Shown one piece after another: positions 51,778-64,000 of a DNA stretch of 64,000 nt; position 1 is the first letter of the stretch, and every line of letters begins with the position of its first letter. This stretch comes from Glandiceps talaboti. Its lineage: Eukaryota; Hemichordata; Enteropneusta; Spengelidae. The notes beneath the pieces were generated by a model. It saw only the letters and a list, made by a program, of their open reading frames with translations, searched no databases and was not told the DNA's origin. The position numbers were made by a program, and so were the translations under genes. The stretch covers positions 25,303,181-25,367,180 of the forward strand of contig NC_135552.1 in NCBI RefSeq assembly GCF_964340395.1, in the 5' to 3' direction.

Positions 51778-52393
51778 TTGGTGGGAGCTGAGGCAGTCCA
51801 CGGCTCGTTCCTGAAGTTTTCTCAGTGGTTTCGTCAAGGGAGGCCCGTCTTCACTGTAGCTGTCCGGAGAAGTGTCGTTCTCCTGTAAAGTTGGACATTG
51901 CTGAGAGTAAGCGGACCCTGACGTATGATATGAATGGTGTGGACATTGACGTCAAAGTTTGGAGATAAATACTTCGAGGACCGTTCGGTACAACGGAGGA
52001 ACCGTGGGTAGAAGTTTGTCCCACGTAGCCGCCTTCAACACTCAACGAACTCGCCGTCCTGGGCTCTGTACTCGGTAACAGTTTGTGTGCACCACCGGTA
52101 AGACTAAAAGTCGCGAGTCAAGTCGCCAGTCAAGTTTGATAACCGAACATTTTGATATATATAGAACATTTGGAACCCTTTTAGTTTATAAGTTTGTAAA
52201 CCCTGTAATACATGTACACTTTCAAGACTTATTATATAGTATATATTGTTTCATTATAACCGAATTAAATAAGATAGTTGTTAAGTGTAATGCTGTGAAG
52301 TGTCCTGTGTTTGACCGTATGTTGTTTCGACTGGAAGTTGTGGGGAAAGTATTTAATTGTGCGCTATTTGGCTTCTCTAAATTTTCGGTTCGT

Positions 52394-52496
<103 letters not shown>

Positions 52497-52682
52497 AGAG
52501 AATAGTGCTCAATGCAATATTAGTAGTAGAGCAATATAGATTTAATCCAAGGTATAAGGATGTTATGAGTCATTACTTATTTGGAGTTTCATACTTCCCC
52601 TTCTGTGATCATCCGGCGACTCAATTTATCAGAAGCGTTAAACGCGGAGTAACGACTCGTAGCATCCTTATTCCCTGGATAT

Positions 52683-52683
<1 letters not shown>

Positions 52684-52730
<47 letters not shown>
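52684..52730. repeat. (CA)n microsatellite
   Basis: Pure CA dinucleotides; potential Z-DNA former. Confidence 0.97.
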
Positions 52731-52732
<2 letters not shown>

Positions 52733-52888
52733 AAAGAAGGCGTGTCTGTTATTTTCATTATGGATTTGCACTACGGTCCGTTTCATCAAAATGATCATTA
52801 GGTGTATGGTTGAGCGGGTGTACTCGCTGACTGTGTACAGTGTGAGGGAATGTGTACAGACAGGTGGGTCAACGGCTAGGTTAGACTG

Positions 52889-52935
52889 TAAGATACGTCG
52901 TGACGTTTCGCCCTCACCGGCCTCCTCTCACGAGT
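52889..52935. mobile_element. Half copy of the GC-rich foldback element
   Basis: taagatacgtcgtgacg...cgccctcaccggcctcct matches the reverse complement of 22434-22476. The other half is missing and the sequence runs into the next foldback. Confidence 0.6.
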
Positions 52936-52951
52936 CACAGGGTTGGCCACC

Positions 52952-53173
52952 AACACCTATTATATTTCATGATCTTGGTTAGTGGTAACCATGGCTTTGT
53001 AGACCATGCTTTTTAGGAGGCATTTTCCTGAGAGGGGGCATTCGTTTGGTTTCCTGCAGTTACAGTTACAGGAAACCAAACGAATGCCCCTTGCAGGAAA
53101 ATGCCTCATAAAAAGCAATGTCTACAAAGCCATGGTTACCACTAACCAAGATCATGTAATATACATAGGTGTT
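52952..53173. mobile_element. Foldback element with arms of about 105 bp
   Basis: Arms from aacacctat (52952) and ataggtgtt (ending 53173) pair with few mismatches through ggttagtggtaaccatggct and aaaccaaacgaatgcccc to a centre near cagttacagttac at about 53064. It is a MITE-like palindrome with no coding capacity. Confidence 0.8.
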
Positions 53174-53471
53174 AGTAACACTGAATAAGGCCATTCAATA
53201 TAACACATCATATTCTCCGACACATATTTTTCCATAAATCATAGAAAAGACTCTCGTTCTAAATAAGAATACAAATAGCACCCGCTTTATGCAAATTGAG
53301 GTCACTGTAGGTCACTAGTAGATACCACATGATACGATCTAAGCCAATGACTGAAGGCTGTATCAAGACGATTTGTTATAATGTCTCATATATGAACTTA
53401 TATTCTTGTTGTGAGTAACCCCTCACATTCAGAGTTTTTAACAAATACGCCGAAGGACAAATTTCCTATCC

Positions 53472-53541
53472 TGAATCCATGCGGATTGAATTTTAAATTT
53501 TGCTTTCCAATTACAATTTAAGATCCCATCCGCATGGATTC
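53472..53541. repeat. Inverted repeat, 15-bp perfect arms with longer imperfect extension
   Basis: tgaatccatgcggat and its complement, with about 40 bp between them. Confidence 0.75.
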
Positions 53542-55619
53542 AAGACTACAAATTTCCCGGAAATCCAATATCTTAAAATCGCTTTCAATTTTGCTATATA
53601 AAAGCTTTGTCCTCATTTTTTGTAGTAATAAGAGATGGTTGGTGTTCATCTCAAGACAATTGACAAGCTTTTATTTTCCCTATAGCATTAACAAAATATT
53701 TGCCGGCCATATTGGATTCTAAAATAACAAAATTTTGATATCATTTTACAGTGAGCCCGTCGATTTTTTTCTTGCTTTTAATAACTGAGAATATAGATGT
53801 TTTCTTTAACAAAGTAAATAAAAGGAAAATTTTAATATGTTTCACTTTCGAGATGCATACTACATTCACATGTATCTCAACGTTACCAAGTTTTATGTTA
53901 TGTCATATATGTTTAACTTTCGTAGAAAGACGATAAAAATATAATTTCTTTTACGGACGATCACATGTGAAGAAAACACTGTCAATTTCAAAGCACAAAT
54001 TCCATAGTTTTTCCTATAATTTTAAAATGTACATTTCTGACGTATGTAACAAACTGTCGAATAAATATAGTATATAAAATAGATTGTATTTTTTTGTGTG
54101 AAATTATCCACACTTATTCTCAATTATTCAGTCGCCATGAGGCATCATGCTTTCATTATAATTTATTATAATTTCAAATAAACATTGTATTTGTAGTTGC
54201 TATTATTCAACATACCAAGTAAAAATGTCACTTTTGACATTTTCAAATTGGATCAAGAAACATAATCTCATCATAAATTCAAGTATGTATATAACCCACT
54301 TTCGTCTTTCAGTAGTGCAAATATATGATTAACTCAAAATCATGTTTTAATTCATTTGTCATGATATTAAATCATGGTATATTTTTGTCGTGATGTGAAT
54401 GCACATTTAACATCTAAATGCGTGTCAAAATCCCTTAAAAAGGCTTATCCCGAATGATATTTCGATTTAATGTTTCCTTCCTCAGTTTATACAGAACACT
54501 TTCGAAGCTATATAATAACATGCTATTGTCACGAATCTTTTACGAGTGATCGATGAAACATTGCGACATGGTAGCTAATTTGTCTATTCAAGTACACGTG
54601 ATTAGATTTATCATATGGTATGATATAAATTATATTATGCATCATTAAATGACATTTTTGCAATGTGATTGCTCTTTGGTTAACAGTGTTATGCCTTTCT
54701 ATTGTATCACTAAGTTTTGTTATGCTGACATTGGTTTGTTGATTAAATAATTTACAGATAACATATGCAAATGTTTGTGTATTTTCAATTCGTATCTCTT
54801 TTATTCTCTAGTTGATTTCAGTGACGTGCACAATGATGGAAAGCCGATTATTTGAACTTTGAACTTGATTACAAAAAAAACGACATTGCAAGAAAGTGTA
54901 TTATTGGCTTCTGTGGAAATTTGATACATTTCCTTCAAATCGCTTTTACTAAAATATGTATGATATTTACAACGCATGAAATTGGCATTTGTTAGAAGGT
55001 TCTCATCCTAGCTCTATAACACGCTAAGATACCTCTAACAAATAATCCTCCTTCTCACCATTTGGACTAAAATTTGGAACCTTAGTCTACATACATTCTA
55101 TCTATAATATCCTCAAATGAGCATTATCGTTATTTTATATATATATATTTTTTTTTATTATAATTTTTTAAACAAAAAATATGTGCAATAGTGGTATAAA
55201 CGACGATAAAGTAACTTGCTCTTTGAGTGCACTCATTACACACTCACTGTTCTTAAACTTCTTGAGGTGGGTCTTATAGGCTTTGTTGTATTGTCCAATA
55301 CCCTTAATGAGCTGAGGTTGATATTCAGTATTCGAAATGTTTAATGATTTATACAAATTGGATGGACTTGTTCTGATTACCAACAAGGTTTTAAGGACGA
55401 TGGTGCCTTACAGTGGTTGTATACTCTTTGAAGTAAGAATTCGCCTCTTAGAAGAAAGAAATGTAAGCGACCGAGCTCAGAGTTAAAGTGGCCACCATGA
55501 TAATGGATATTATTATTTAAGTGAACCTGCGTTGACGGTAAGCTTGTCAGAGGAGAGTACATTTACATGTGTTGTATACCCAGAGTATATCCAGTCCGTT
55601 TCAAATTAGGCTGAGTCAG

Positions 55620-55860
55620 AATTTATGGCGGGGGCGGGGATGGGGGTAGGGGGTGGCTGGGGAGAAATTACTTTGGTCTAAAAAATTCGCAGCCCCCCTC
55701 CCCCTTCGCGTTTTCAAAAATGTCATGCCCCCCCAAAAAAAAATGTCATGCCCCCCCCCCAGAAATGAACCCAAGAATTTTCGTAGCCCCCTCCCGGCTA
55801 CACATATTTTAATGTGAATTATACAGTACCCCCCCCCTTAATGTGTAATTATACAGCAGC
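55620..55860. repeat. G-tract/C-tract dispersed repeat
   Basis: G-rich start followed by several C runs alternating with aaaatgtcatg. The same family as at 3560-3690 on the other strand. Confidence 0.6.
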
Positions 55861-56920
55861 ACCCCTCCGCTCTCCACAGATGAACAGTATGATACACTAC
55901 ATTAAACTAACAGTGGAAATCAACTTCAACGTCCATACATAACATGCGGAGAGATTTCTTTACAAATAGATGTGGCGTAGGCTTTGCGAAAAAGGTCTCA
56001 CAGTGGGCTGTAACCTGACTTGGAAATACTTCGCCAGCAGGATTATCTCTTTCTTGATTCTGGACAGAAACAGCATCCCTCGTGATAGCTAGCTAGTGGG
56101 GAGGGGGACACGGTAACCTTTTTTTCAAGTTTAATTGTCTTCAATACCCCGTTTTTACTCTCAAAAAACTATTATACAACTGTATGGCTACATAACCCAC
56201 ACTAACTTATACAGATATATTTTGGCAGACACACACATTCGATTGACTATTGGTGTTTTCAAAAATGACATACGTCCCACTAACATACTGCCCCCCCCCC
56301 GCCCCTCGCAGTTAAAAGTGACCGGTCTAGCTTATTTCAAAGAGGAGAGATAGAGAGTGATACGGGAAAGAAGAGATAACCTGGGGGGCCGGGGGAGGGG
56401 TGGAAGTAATGATATACCGATTACAGAGGAAAGTAATGAATCGAAATATTAGTTCATAATACTGTGTTCAAAATTCGCGTAAGAAAAGATTGTTCCAATA
56501 CCTACGCCTACGTACAATATATGCAATTTCCTGCCTTTCTTCAGGATTGACATGGTAACGGCTCATTAGCCTCGCGGTAATAAGACTATATGTCATTACT
56601 TCTTTTCTAAAATACACTTTAATGGCTGACGTGATAGACCCTACGTAATCTAACGACCATTATCTTACAATTTTGACAAAAAAAACTTAGCAATGCCTGT
56701 AGCAACTGTTGTTTCAGTGCCACTATTACGTACACACTGGGGTTACCGCAGGGTGTATAATATTATTATACATAGGACTGTATTCTTAAGACCTGGATAA
56801 TAACAAACTACAATGCTCAGCAGAGTACACATACCTTGTTTTTCAAAGGTCATTGTGTGTAGGAAAAGTTCGGTATAGCCAGAGGCGTTCATTCTATTGA
56901 TAAAGACAAAAAAAGTTAAT

Positions 56921-58087
56921 ATGAACAAATATGAACAAATGATCCTACATTATGGCTTTCCTGGATGTCTCCATAGTGATCAGGGCAGAAACTTTGAATC
57001 TGCTACAATTCAGGAATTGTGTAAACTTGGTGATATTAAGAAAACGAGAACTACACCTTTTCATCCTCAGGGAAATGGCATGTGTGAACGTTTCAATCAA
57101 ACTCTTCTTCAGATGTTGGGCACAATGTCAGAGGACAGAAGGGCAAATTGGTCGTCTTATGTATCTCCTATGGTTCATGCTTATAACGCAACAAAACATG
57201 CTAGTACAGGATATTCTCCATTCTTTCTTATGTTTGGCCGAGAACCAAGGCTTCCTATTGATGTATCGACAGGTCAATGGTCTCTTCAAAGTGAAGGGAA
57301 TGTGTCGGAGTATGTCACAAATCTTGGAGACAGGTTGAACTATGCATATAAGACAGCCACTGCAGAGTCCGAAAGAACTAGTGCTAGACAAAAGAAATTG
57401 TATGATAGAAAGGTGAGAGAAGCGGTTATAGAACCAGGAGACAATGTTCTTGTAAAGAATACTAATCCAAAGAAAAATTACAAGTTGGCTGATAAGTGGG
57501 AAGAGGATATATATGTGGTTCTGTCACAACCAACACAAGATATTCCTGTGTATGTAGTTCAAAGGTCAGGAAATAAGGGTCGTAAACGAACTTTACATAG
57601 AAACATGCTACTTCCCTTACCAGCTGATGTTGAGGTTACTAAGGAGAAAGTGGTGTCTAAGTTAGATAACAAGAATTTCCAAACTCCTACTATAGGCATA
57701 GATTCAGGTATTGACAGTATAGAGGATGAGGACGAGGATTGTCCTCAATTTATTCAGGTGACGTCAGGTGTTAAATGGCCTACAGGAGGTCAAGTTCTTA
57801 ACCCTTGTGCTCCAGAGTTTATCCCTTTGGACAGATCTGGTTTGTCATTGAATTGTTCGGGGCAGTCTGATAGTGTTTCAAGACATCCCAGTGTTGGTCA
57901 GCCAGAATGTTCTTCTATACTTCCTACGTCTTCTATGAATTCACAACCAACTTCAGGTTATGGAAATAATACTAGTGCCACTTCTCTTAGTGTTAAAACT
58001 GACAATAGTTCCACTGGGTCGAGCAGCCCAGCGATGTCGGGAAGTTGGAATACGACGTTCGACGAGAACGAGGAAACCCCCAGATAG
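56921..58087 (+). pseudogene. Ty3/gypsy-like integrase and pol tail, 5'-truncated and frame-disrupted
   Basis: The frame carries the second half of a retroviral-type integrase core: the HSDQGRNFES segment with the second catalytic Asp, TRTTPFHPQGNG, and CERFNQTLL with the catalytic Glu, then AYNATKHASTGYSPF and a C-terminal region ending in LHRNMLLPL. Integrase joins retroelement DNA to the host genome. The first catalytic Asp, zinc-binding domain, RNase H, reverse transcriptase and gag are all missing because the element starts abruptly near 56921. Near the end, the conserved basic pol tail (RRSTRTRKPPDRF style, about 58050-58090) is in a different frame from the main one, so a frameshift lies before it. 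The copy cannot work on its own. Confidence 0.88.
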
Positions 58088-58196
58088 GTTTGATCCATGT
58101 AACTTTATACATAAGACGATATCTGTTATTCCCTTTATATCATGCGATTGTGCAAAGTAAAATGGCGAGGACGCCATTTCCCAACCAGGGGGTGAA

Positions 58197-58690
58197 TGTC
58201 ACAGTCGTCTATAATAAAAGTACGTTAATTAAATTACTTGTGTCAGTCTCATTATTAGTATGTCGTTTTGTGAATTACCGTAACGTATTCCTTTGTTGTT
58301 GTGCCCATTAATATTCATTTCTATCTCTATCACCTGGCTCCATCTGTTAACATCTCTTCATCCAATCACTTTCTTCTTTCCTATCACATGACTTTTCCTA
58401 TAACATTACGCGCGACTGTTTTAGTACTGCAGACGTGGCCAGCACGGCTTCACTCGTATCTCTCTGTACATTTTCAGGTTAGTTATATCTTTCAGTTTTT
58501 GTGTCATTGTATCTTTTACTTTTACTATATTTATATTTATTGTATTTAGGTTAGTGTTAGTACTGCAGACGTGGCCAGCACGGCTTCACTCGTATCTCTC
58601 TGTACATTTTCAGATATATGTAATAAAGCTACGTTTGACCATTATACTGCACGGCCTGAAAACCAAGTTTATTGGCAAACAACCGTGACA
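58197..58690 (+). mobile_element. 3' LTR, 494 bp
   Basis: Begins TGTCACAG and ends CCGTGACA, so the ends are short inverted repeats with TG...CA. It follows a purine tract. A poly(A) signal AATAAA is at 58622-58627. Inside, a 57-bp segment (58421-58477) is repeated exactly at 58557-58613. Confidence 0.85.
58421..58613 (+). repeat. Exact 57-bp direct repeat inside the LTR
   Basis: Two copies beginning ttagtactgcagacgtggcc lie at 58421-58477 and 58557-58613, 136 bp apart. They lie upstream of the poly(A) signal, where LTR promoter or enhancer elements usually are. Confidence 0.9.
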
Positions 58691-58774
58691 GTAATAATGA
58701 CAAACACGTCTAGACGATATATGTGTATCTCAAATCCCAACCTATAGCCCTAACTATTACCCTTACATATTTTA

Positions 58775-58978
<204 letters not shown>

Positions 58979-61053
58979 CATTTCGTTTGCATGCAAACGG
59001 CATGCGCACGAAATGTTTTATCGTGAAACCCAGTCTAGCCATATCAACAGTTAACGACGTACTTTCACTGTCACGTGTCGGGTAGTATAACAGTGCGCTG
59101 CAGTTCTCAGAAGAACTCATTACTAGCGCCCTCTAACGTTTCTATGCACAAGAACACAGGAATGCTCGAATGAAAATCCTGGGGTAAAAATATTTGTTTG
59201 CGAACTTTTTTATGAATCAGAGATAGAACATCCGAAAGGAAAATTCTTTCGTGATATTTCCATGATAACTTTCTTCACTGCAAGTCTTGGGTCTAAGTAT
59301 TAAATCGGAAAATACAGTGTTCTACTATTGAGCTGGACCACTGAAGGGCAGGACATAACTACACGGACTCATAGGGAGACTACAGGTATAAACTGGCAAA
59401 AAATGGAAAATAAAATTGAGGACGTTTTCCTTTTACAATTCTAAAAATGAATAACAAACTCAAAATATTAATTCGAAGAACATTACACTTACAAAATATT
59501 ATCCCAAGGGAATAGTCCCAGTCTATATCGGTACCTGTACATGTAAACAGCATTTCACCACCGTGACGTTAGAGAATCGAACTAGAACGAGAAGGTTAAC
59601 TTATTCTCTGCATGCCAATAGTCGTTTGCACGTGTAGGGAGTGGAAGTCATGGTGTCAACCAAGAAATCAAATGATTGGTTTATGACGCGCCGAAGTGGT
59701 AAAATTCTATTTAGGTACCGAGAATTTAAAATAATTCACACCCATAATTTCACACAATTACTATCATACAGTGTCCATATATATCTTAATCAAATAACAT
59801 CTTTAACTATCACAAATTGCACATGAGTTTATCACAAAACAGCAGCAATGGAATTTCTTTATTTGTATTTCGTATTCATTCTGAAATGAACCATACGAGC
59901 ATTTAAAATCTATATGGCATAGTTTGCGAATTATCTGGCCTCAAAAGATCTCGTCCAAAGGGAGATATAAAATGTAAAGATGGGTCATATCGTTCAACAC
60001 AAGAGCTAGTCTGTTGTAAATAACGTACTCATACTGCGAACATCTGTGAATCGTAGTCATGGTTCATATGTCGAAGTATTCCCCCTTTCACTTTTAAAAC
60101 AGCAATAAAATATAACCTACATAGTTCTTGTCGTACAATTTATATAAACATGTCCATTTGAAATGTATACCTTAGATAACCATAACACAGTTTATGATAA
60201 TAGAATTTCAACATACCAACAGATGTATAGGCGACGTTCAACGATAGTCCAGCATCTGGAATAACATTTTAGCCTTAGCTATTTCAAGCATGTGCTCAAC
60301 GTTTCTATGTCATTTCTAGTCATTCAAACCACAGACACATGTCGTACTAGAACGTCTGTATGTCACTGCTCGTCATTCAAACCACAGACACTTGTCGTAC
60401 TCCGACGTGAAGTCATCTTATTTTTGTTGATATGTTCTATGGAGTTATACTCTACGTAAAAAATGTGTACAATATATATTTTGGTACAAAATATTCATTT
60501 AATCACGAGAGTTTCTATAACGTTAAGACATTTCTACATAATTCGTTTTTCTATATAAAATAAAAAAACACAACATGTTCACAGAATCTATAAATTTGTA
60601 TACAAATGCATGTAGAATCTTCGCTATTTTTTCCTGAATATGTATTTCATACATACAAACAAAGCACTTTCCTTGCACCGTCATAAAATGCGTACTGGGT
60701 CTCTTTACAGCACTGACCAATGATTACAGCAGAAAATATATGTATATGCTCCGGATGTTTTCCTGGCATTGCCCGTTTTCGTCAACAGCCAAAGAACCTA
60801 TGGTGTGCCCACTTCTTACGTGACTCAGGTCTCTTTGACTGTACAAGTATTTTCATATCTGCATACGAGTCTGTTTATTACTACACCAAACTCAAATTTG
60901 TTGGCCGAGTAATAAGACGTCATATCTACCGCGACCGAATACATTGACTTTGTGCTTTCCAAAGCGACTCTCGTAGATTGCAAACGTTACCGCGGGATGG
61001 AAAATGTCTAAATGGTACAAGTCGAAGAAAAATAGAATTGCTTTCTTCGTTAG
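58979..61053. other. Intergenic, no recognised gene
   Basis: AT-rich. It includes a tandem pair of about 52 bp at 60309-60411 (cattcaaaccacagacac...gtcgtact). Short open frames (59641, 60523, 60720) are not recognised. Confidence 0.45.
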
Positions 61054-61165
61054 GATATTTTTCTGGTAATTAGTCGAAAGTGATATTTTTCTGATAATTA
61101 GTCGAAAGTGATATTTTTCTGGTAACTAGTCGAAAGTGATATTTTTCTGGTAACTAGTAGAAAGT
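61054..61165. repeat. 28-bp minisatellite, 4 copies
   Basis: Four in-register units starting gatatttttctggtaa, differing by single bases. The last carries gtagaaagt in place of gtcgaaagt. Confidence 0.95.
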
Positions 61166-61802
61166 GCCATTTGTGCTGTTTAATTCGAACTAGATACACG
61201 TTTTTTTTTATGAATATGGCGAGGTGAACTTTAATTTGAAACATCTTCTTCGTCGACGTCATCACCAGCATTGGTCCCAAAGGTATACGTAAAGAGTATC
61301 GCTTCCTGTACCTTTTATCTGACGGTTCATGCATAATCCAACATTTGAATCCAAGCTCATCTGCGCTTTTCAAGTCGTTAGTCCCACGAGTTTCTCACTG
61401 CTCTATAGTGCAGACATTGTATTCCGTGCGGTCTTTCCCAACTACGACTTTTGTAAAGACAAGAAGACCAATTATTTGCATGTACAACAATATTCGATGT
61501 CTGAAACTGTTCGGTGAACGATTACGTCAACGATAGACATAGATTTCGTTACGCATGACGTGTCAGCCAGAAAGAATTTTGCAGAGTCTGACGGTTGGAA
61601 AGTCGTTGCAGCGCTTACTCAATCTTAAACGTTAATGTTTTTGGCTCCACGAGAACTAAGAATGAGCTACCAGCAGTATGAAACCTTTTCTGACAAAGAA
61701 TCCAAAACAATGACTAACGTCAGATCACCATACTTTAAGTACCTCCCTTTTTAAATAAAAGGGAAGACAGGCATAATAGTGTAGTTACTATTATTCAAAC
61801 CC
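61166..61802. other. 3' flank of the Rho-like gene
   Basis: Probably contains its 3'UTR; aataaa occurs at about 61755 on the plus strand only. No coding segment is recognised. Confidence 0.4.
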
Positions 61803-62911
<1,109 letters not shown>

Positions 62912-64000
62912 CTGCAAGAGAAAAGACTACAAACTGTTACCATGGTTACAGTCTGATGAATGCACACATAAAACATATATGTCAATCATGTGGTTCCATA
63001 TGAGACAATCTAACGAACACGAAATTTGAAAGAACAGTAGTCGTCATCGTAATGTTCTAGTTTGAGTTGATGACAGGGTCCTTCACTAAACAAATCAACT
63101 TTGACCTTTCTAGTCGAGATAATCGTTTCTAAATGCACGACCTCTTGACCTAAAAGACAGTTATCTGGTGGACGATATAACTATAAGTGTAGACCACAAA
63201 GTAAGCTGTGGTGAAACAGCAGTTGGTGATAACAAGACATGTCCTTACTAGTACTGTTGAAGATAGGGCGGTTAAACCAGGAACAAACTTGAAGAAAGAA
63301 GAAAGTATATTCCATAGATCAGGTCAAATTGGCATCAGAATCACTGTAACACTTCAAATCTTAGACATCCCATAATTGAGCGAAGGTAGCATTAATGGCA
63401 GAATACTAACAGAGTCACTGTTTGCAGGTTGTCCATACCATTCACTGACAGTTATTGAAATATTTGTATTTAATAAATTTGTCATGTACGTCTTCTTGTC
63501 TAGTATTTGTGTCATCCTGTCTGTCATGTATTAAAACGCATTTATTTCATTTCCCCCTCAATTTTATGTACAGCCAGTGATGAAGCATAATAAATAAATA
63601 AATGGATAAATAAGTGTCGATTATAAAGGGTAAACATCAAAACTAGAAAGTGAATAAAACAAAACCATCTCTGTGTTCTTATATAACACATCCATATATG
63701 CAGCAGTGGCAATGTCTGGGGATTAACTTAGTAAGCCTTGAAGCTATGATATCTAACCGACATTTTCATTTCCTACCAAGTATACTGTAGTCATTGATTA
63801 AATGTCCGGTTTAATAATAATTCCTGTCTAGTCACTGACTTGTCTCAATGATGTGTTTAAATTAATACAACATATAATCAAATAGTGTAAAGCCACGTTG
63901 TGGGTCAATTTAATAGGAAAATGTTCATTCTATATTCTGGCCCAATATTTGAAAGATCCGAGTTTCTACTATTCTATATTATGTTATCTAAAATTAGGTG
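62912..64000. other. Probable upstream intron of the Rho-like gene
   Basis: The acceptor at 62912-62913 shows that transcription comes from the right. I could not find a P-loop (GxxxxGKT) exon here on the minus strand. A short (AAAT)n-like run is at about 63587-63605. Confidence 0.4.

Larger units (their letters stand above)
53174..56920. other. Intergenic, mostly AT-rich, no recognised gene
   Basis: It includes a small inverted repeat at 53472-53541 (tgaatccatgcggat arms) and the G/C-tract repeat at about 55620-55860. Minus-strand open frames at 55168-55562 are not recognised and have no clear exon limits. A run of CT/G-rich degenerate sequence precedes the retroelement. Confidence 0.45.
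56921..58690 (+). mobile_element. 3' part of a Ty3/gypsy-type LTR retrotransposon
   Basis: It consists of the integrase part, about 110 bp of 3' untranslated sequence with a short purine-rich tract (agggggtgaa) just before 58197, and the complete 3' LTR. No 5' LTR is present in the window. Confidence 0.85.

Noticed and set aside
55168-55562. Adjacent minus-strand frames as exons
   Set aside because: They overlap without a joining splice pair and show no similarity; could be an old pseudogene, but there is no positive evidence.
57128-57391. Minus-strand frame inside the integrase region
   Set aside because: Shadow of the plus-strand integrase frame, which carries the conserved motifs.

Overview
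The window is animal nuclear DNA. Its genes are split by introns with GT/AG sites and consistent codon phase, it carries metazoan families (SLC16 transporter, cadherin, glycine N-acyltransferase-like enzyme, rhodopsin-type GPCR, Rho GTPase), and it is AT-rich with many microsatellites, foldback elements and retroelement remnants. The gene mix and style (intronless peptide-type GPCR, GLYAT-like gene, one-repeat cadherin) suggest a marine invertebrate, perhaps a deuterostome such as an acorn worm or amphioxus. That is inference; no species marker was seen. I found no bacterial signatures, CRISPR array, rRNA or tRNA by eye.

Layout. 0-2.8 kb: the 5' end of an unidentified minus-strand gene (promoter, UTR exon, first coding exon). 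2.8-7.9 kb: intergenic repeats. 7.95-11.75 kb (-): a complete four-exon SLC16/monocarboxylate-transporter-like gene of 523 codons. 11.75-18.58 kb: repeats, including a three-layer nest of inverted-repeat elements and a diverged copy of the 5.3-7.0 kb block. 18.58-27.45 kb (-): a nine-exon gene of about 552 codons for a small membrane protein with signal peptide, one cadherin repeat, a membrane-proximal region, one TM helix and a long cytoplasmic tail; a LINE remnant lies in one intron. 28.86-29.76 kb (-): a GLYAT-like gene of 299 codons. 30-34.9 kb: intergenic. 34.9-46.8 kb: an 11.9 kb satellite with 390 consecutive 30-bp units and no length change, built from four main unit types and showing a large internal duplication. 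48.98-50.0 kb (+): an intronless GPCR of 338 residues. 50-56.9 kb: intergenic, with a possible LTR and foldbacks. 56.9-58.69 kb (+): the 3' part of a Ty3/gypsy-like LTR retrotransposon with a frame-disrupted integrase and a 494-bp 3' LTR. 61.8-62.9 kb (-): the last two seen exons of an atypical Rho-family GTPase whose start is not seen here.

The genes do not form a functional cluster; they are ordinary neighbours in a repeat-rich region. The most unusual structure is the 30-bp satellite, which is open in three reading frames over both strands because its period is a multiple of three. I treat it as non-coding satellite DNA, but list the alternative as a test. The most interesting protein findings are the one-repeat cadherin and the Rho-like GTPase with E at the Gln61 position and no CaaX box.

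Gene models were built by hand from splice-site consensus and phase, so internal exon edges may shift by a few bases and UTRs are mostly undefined.
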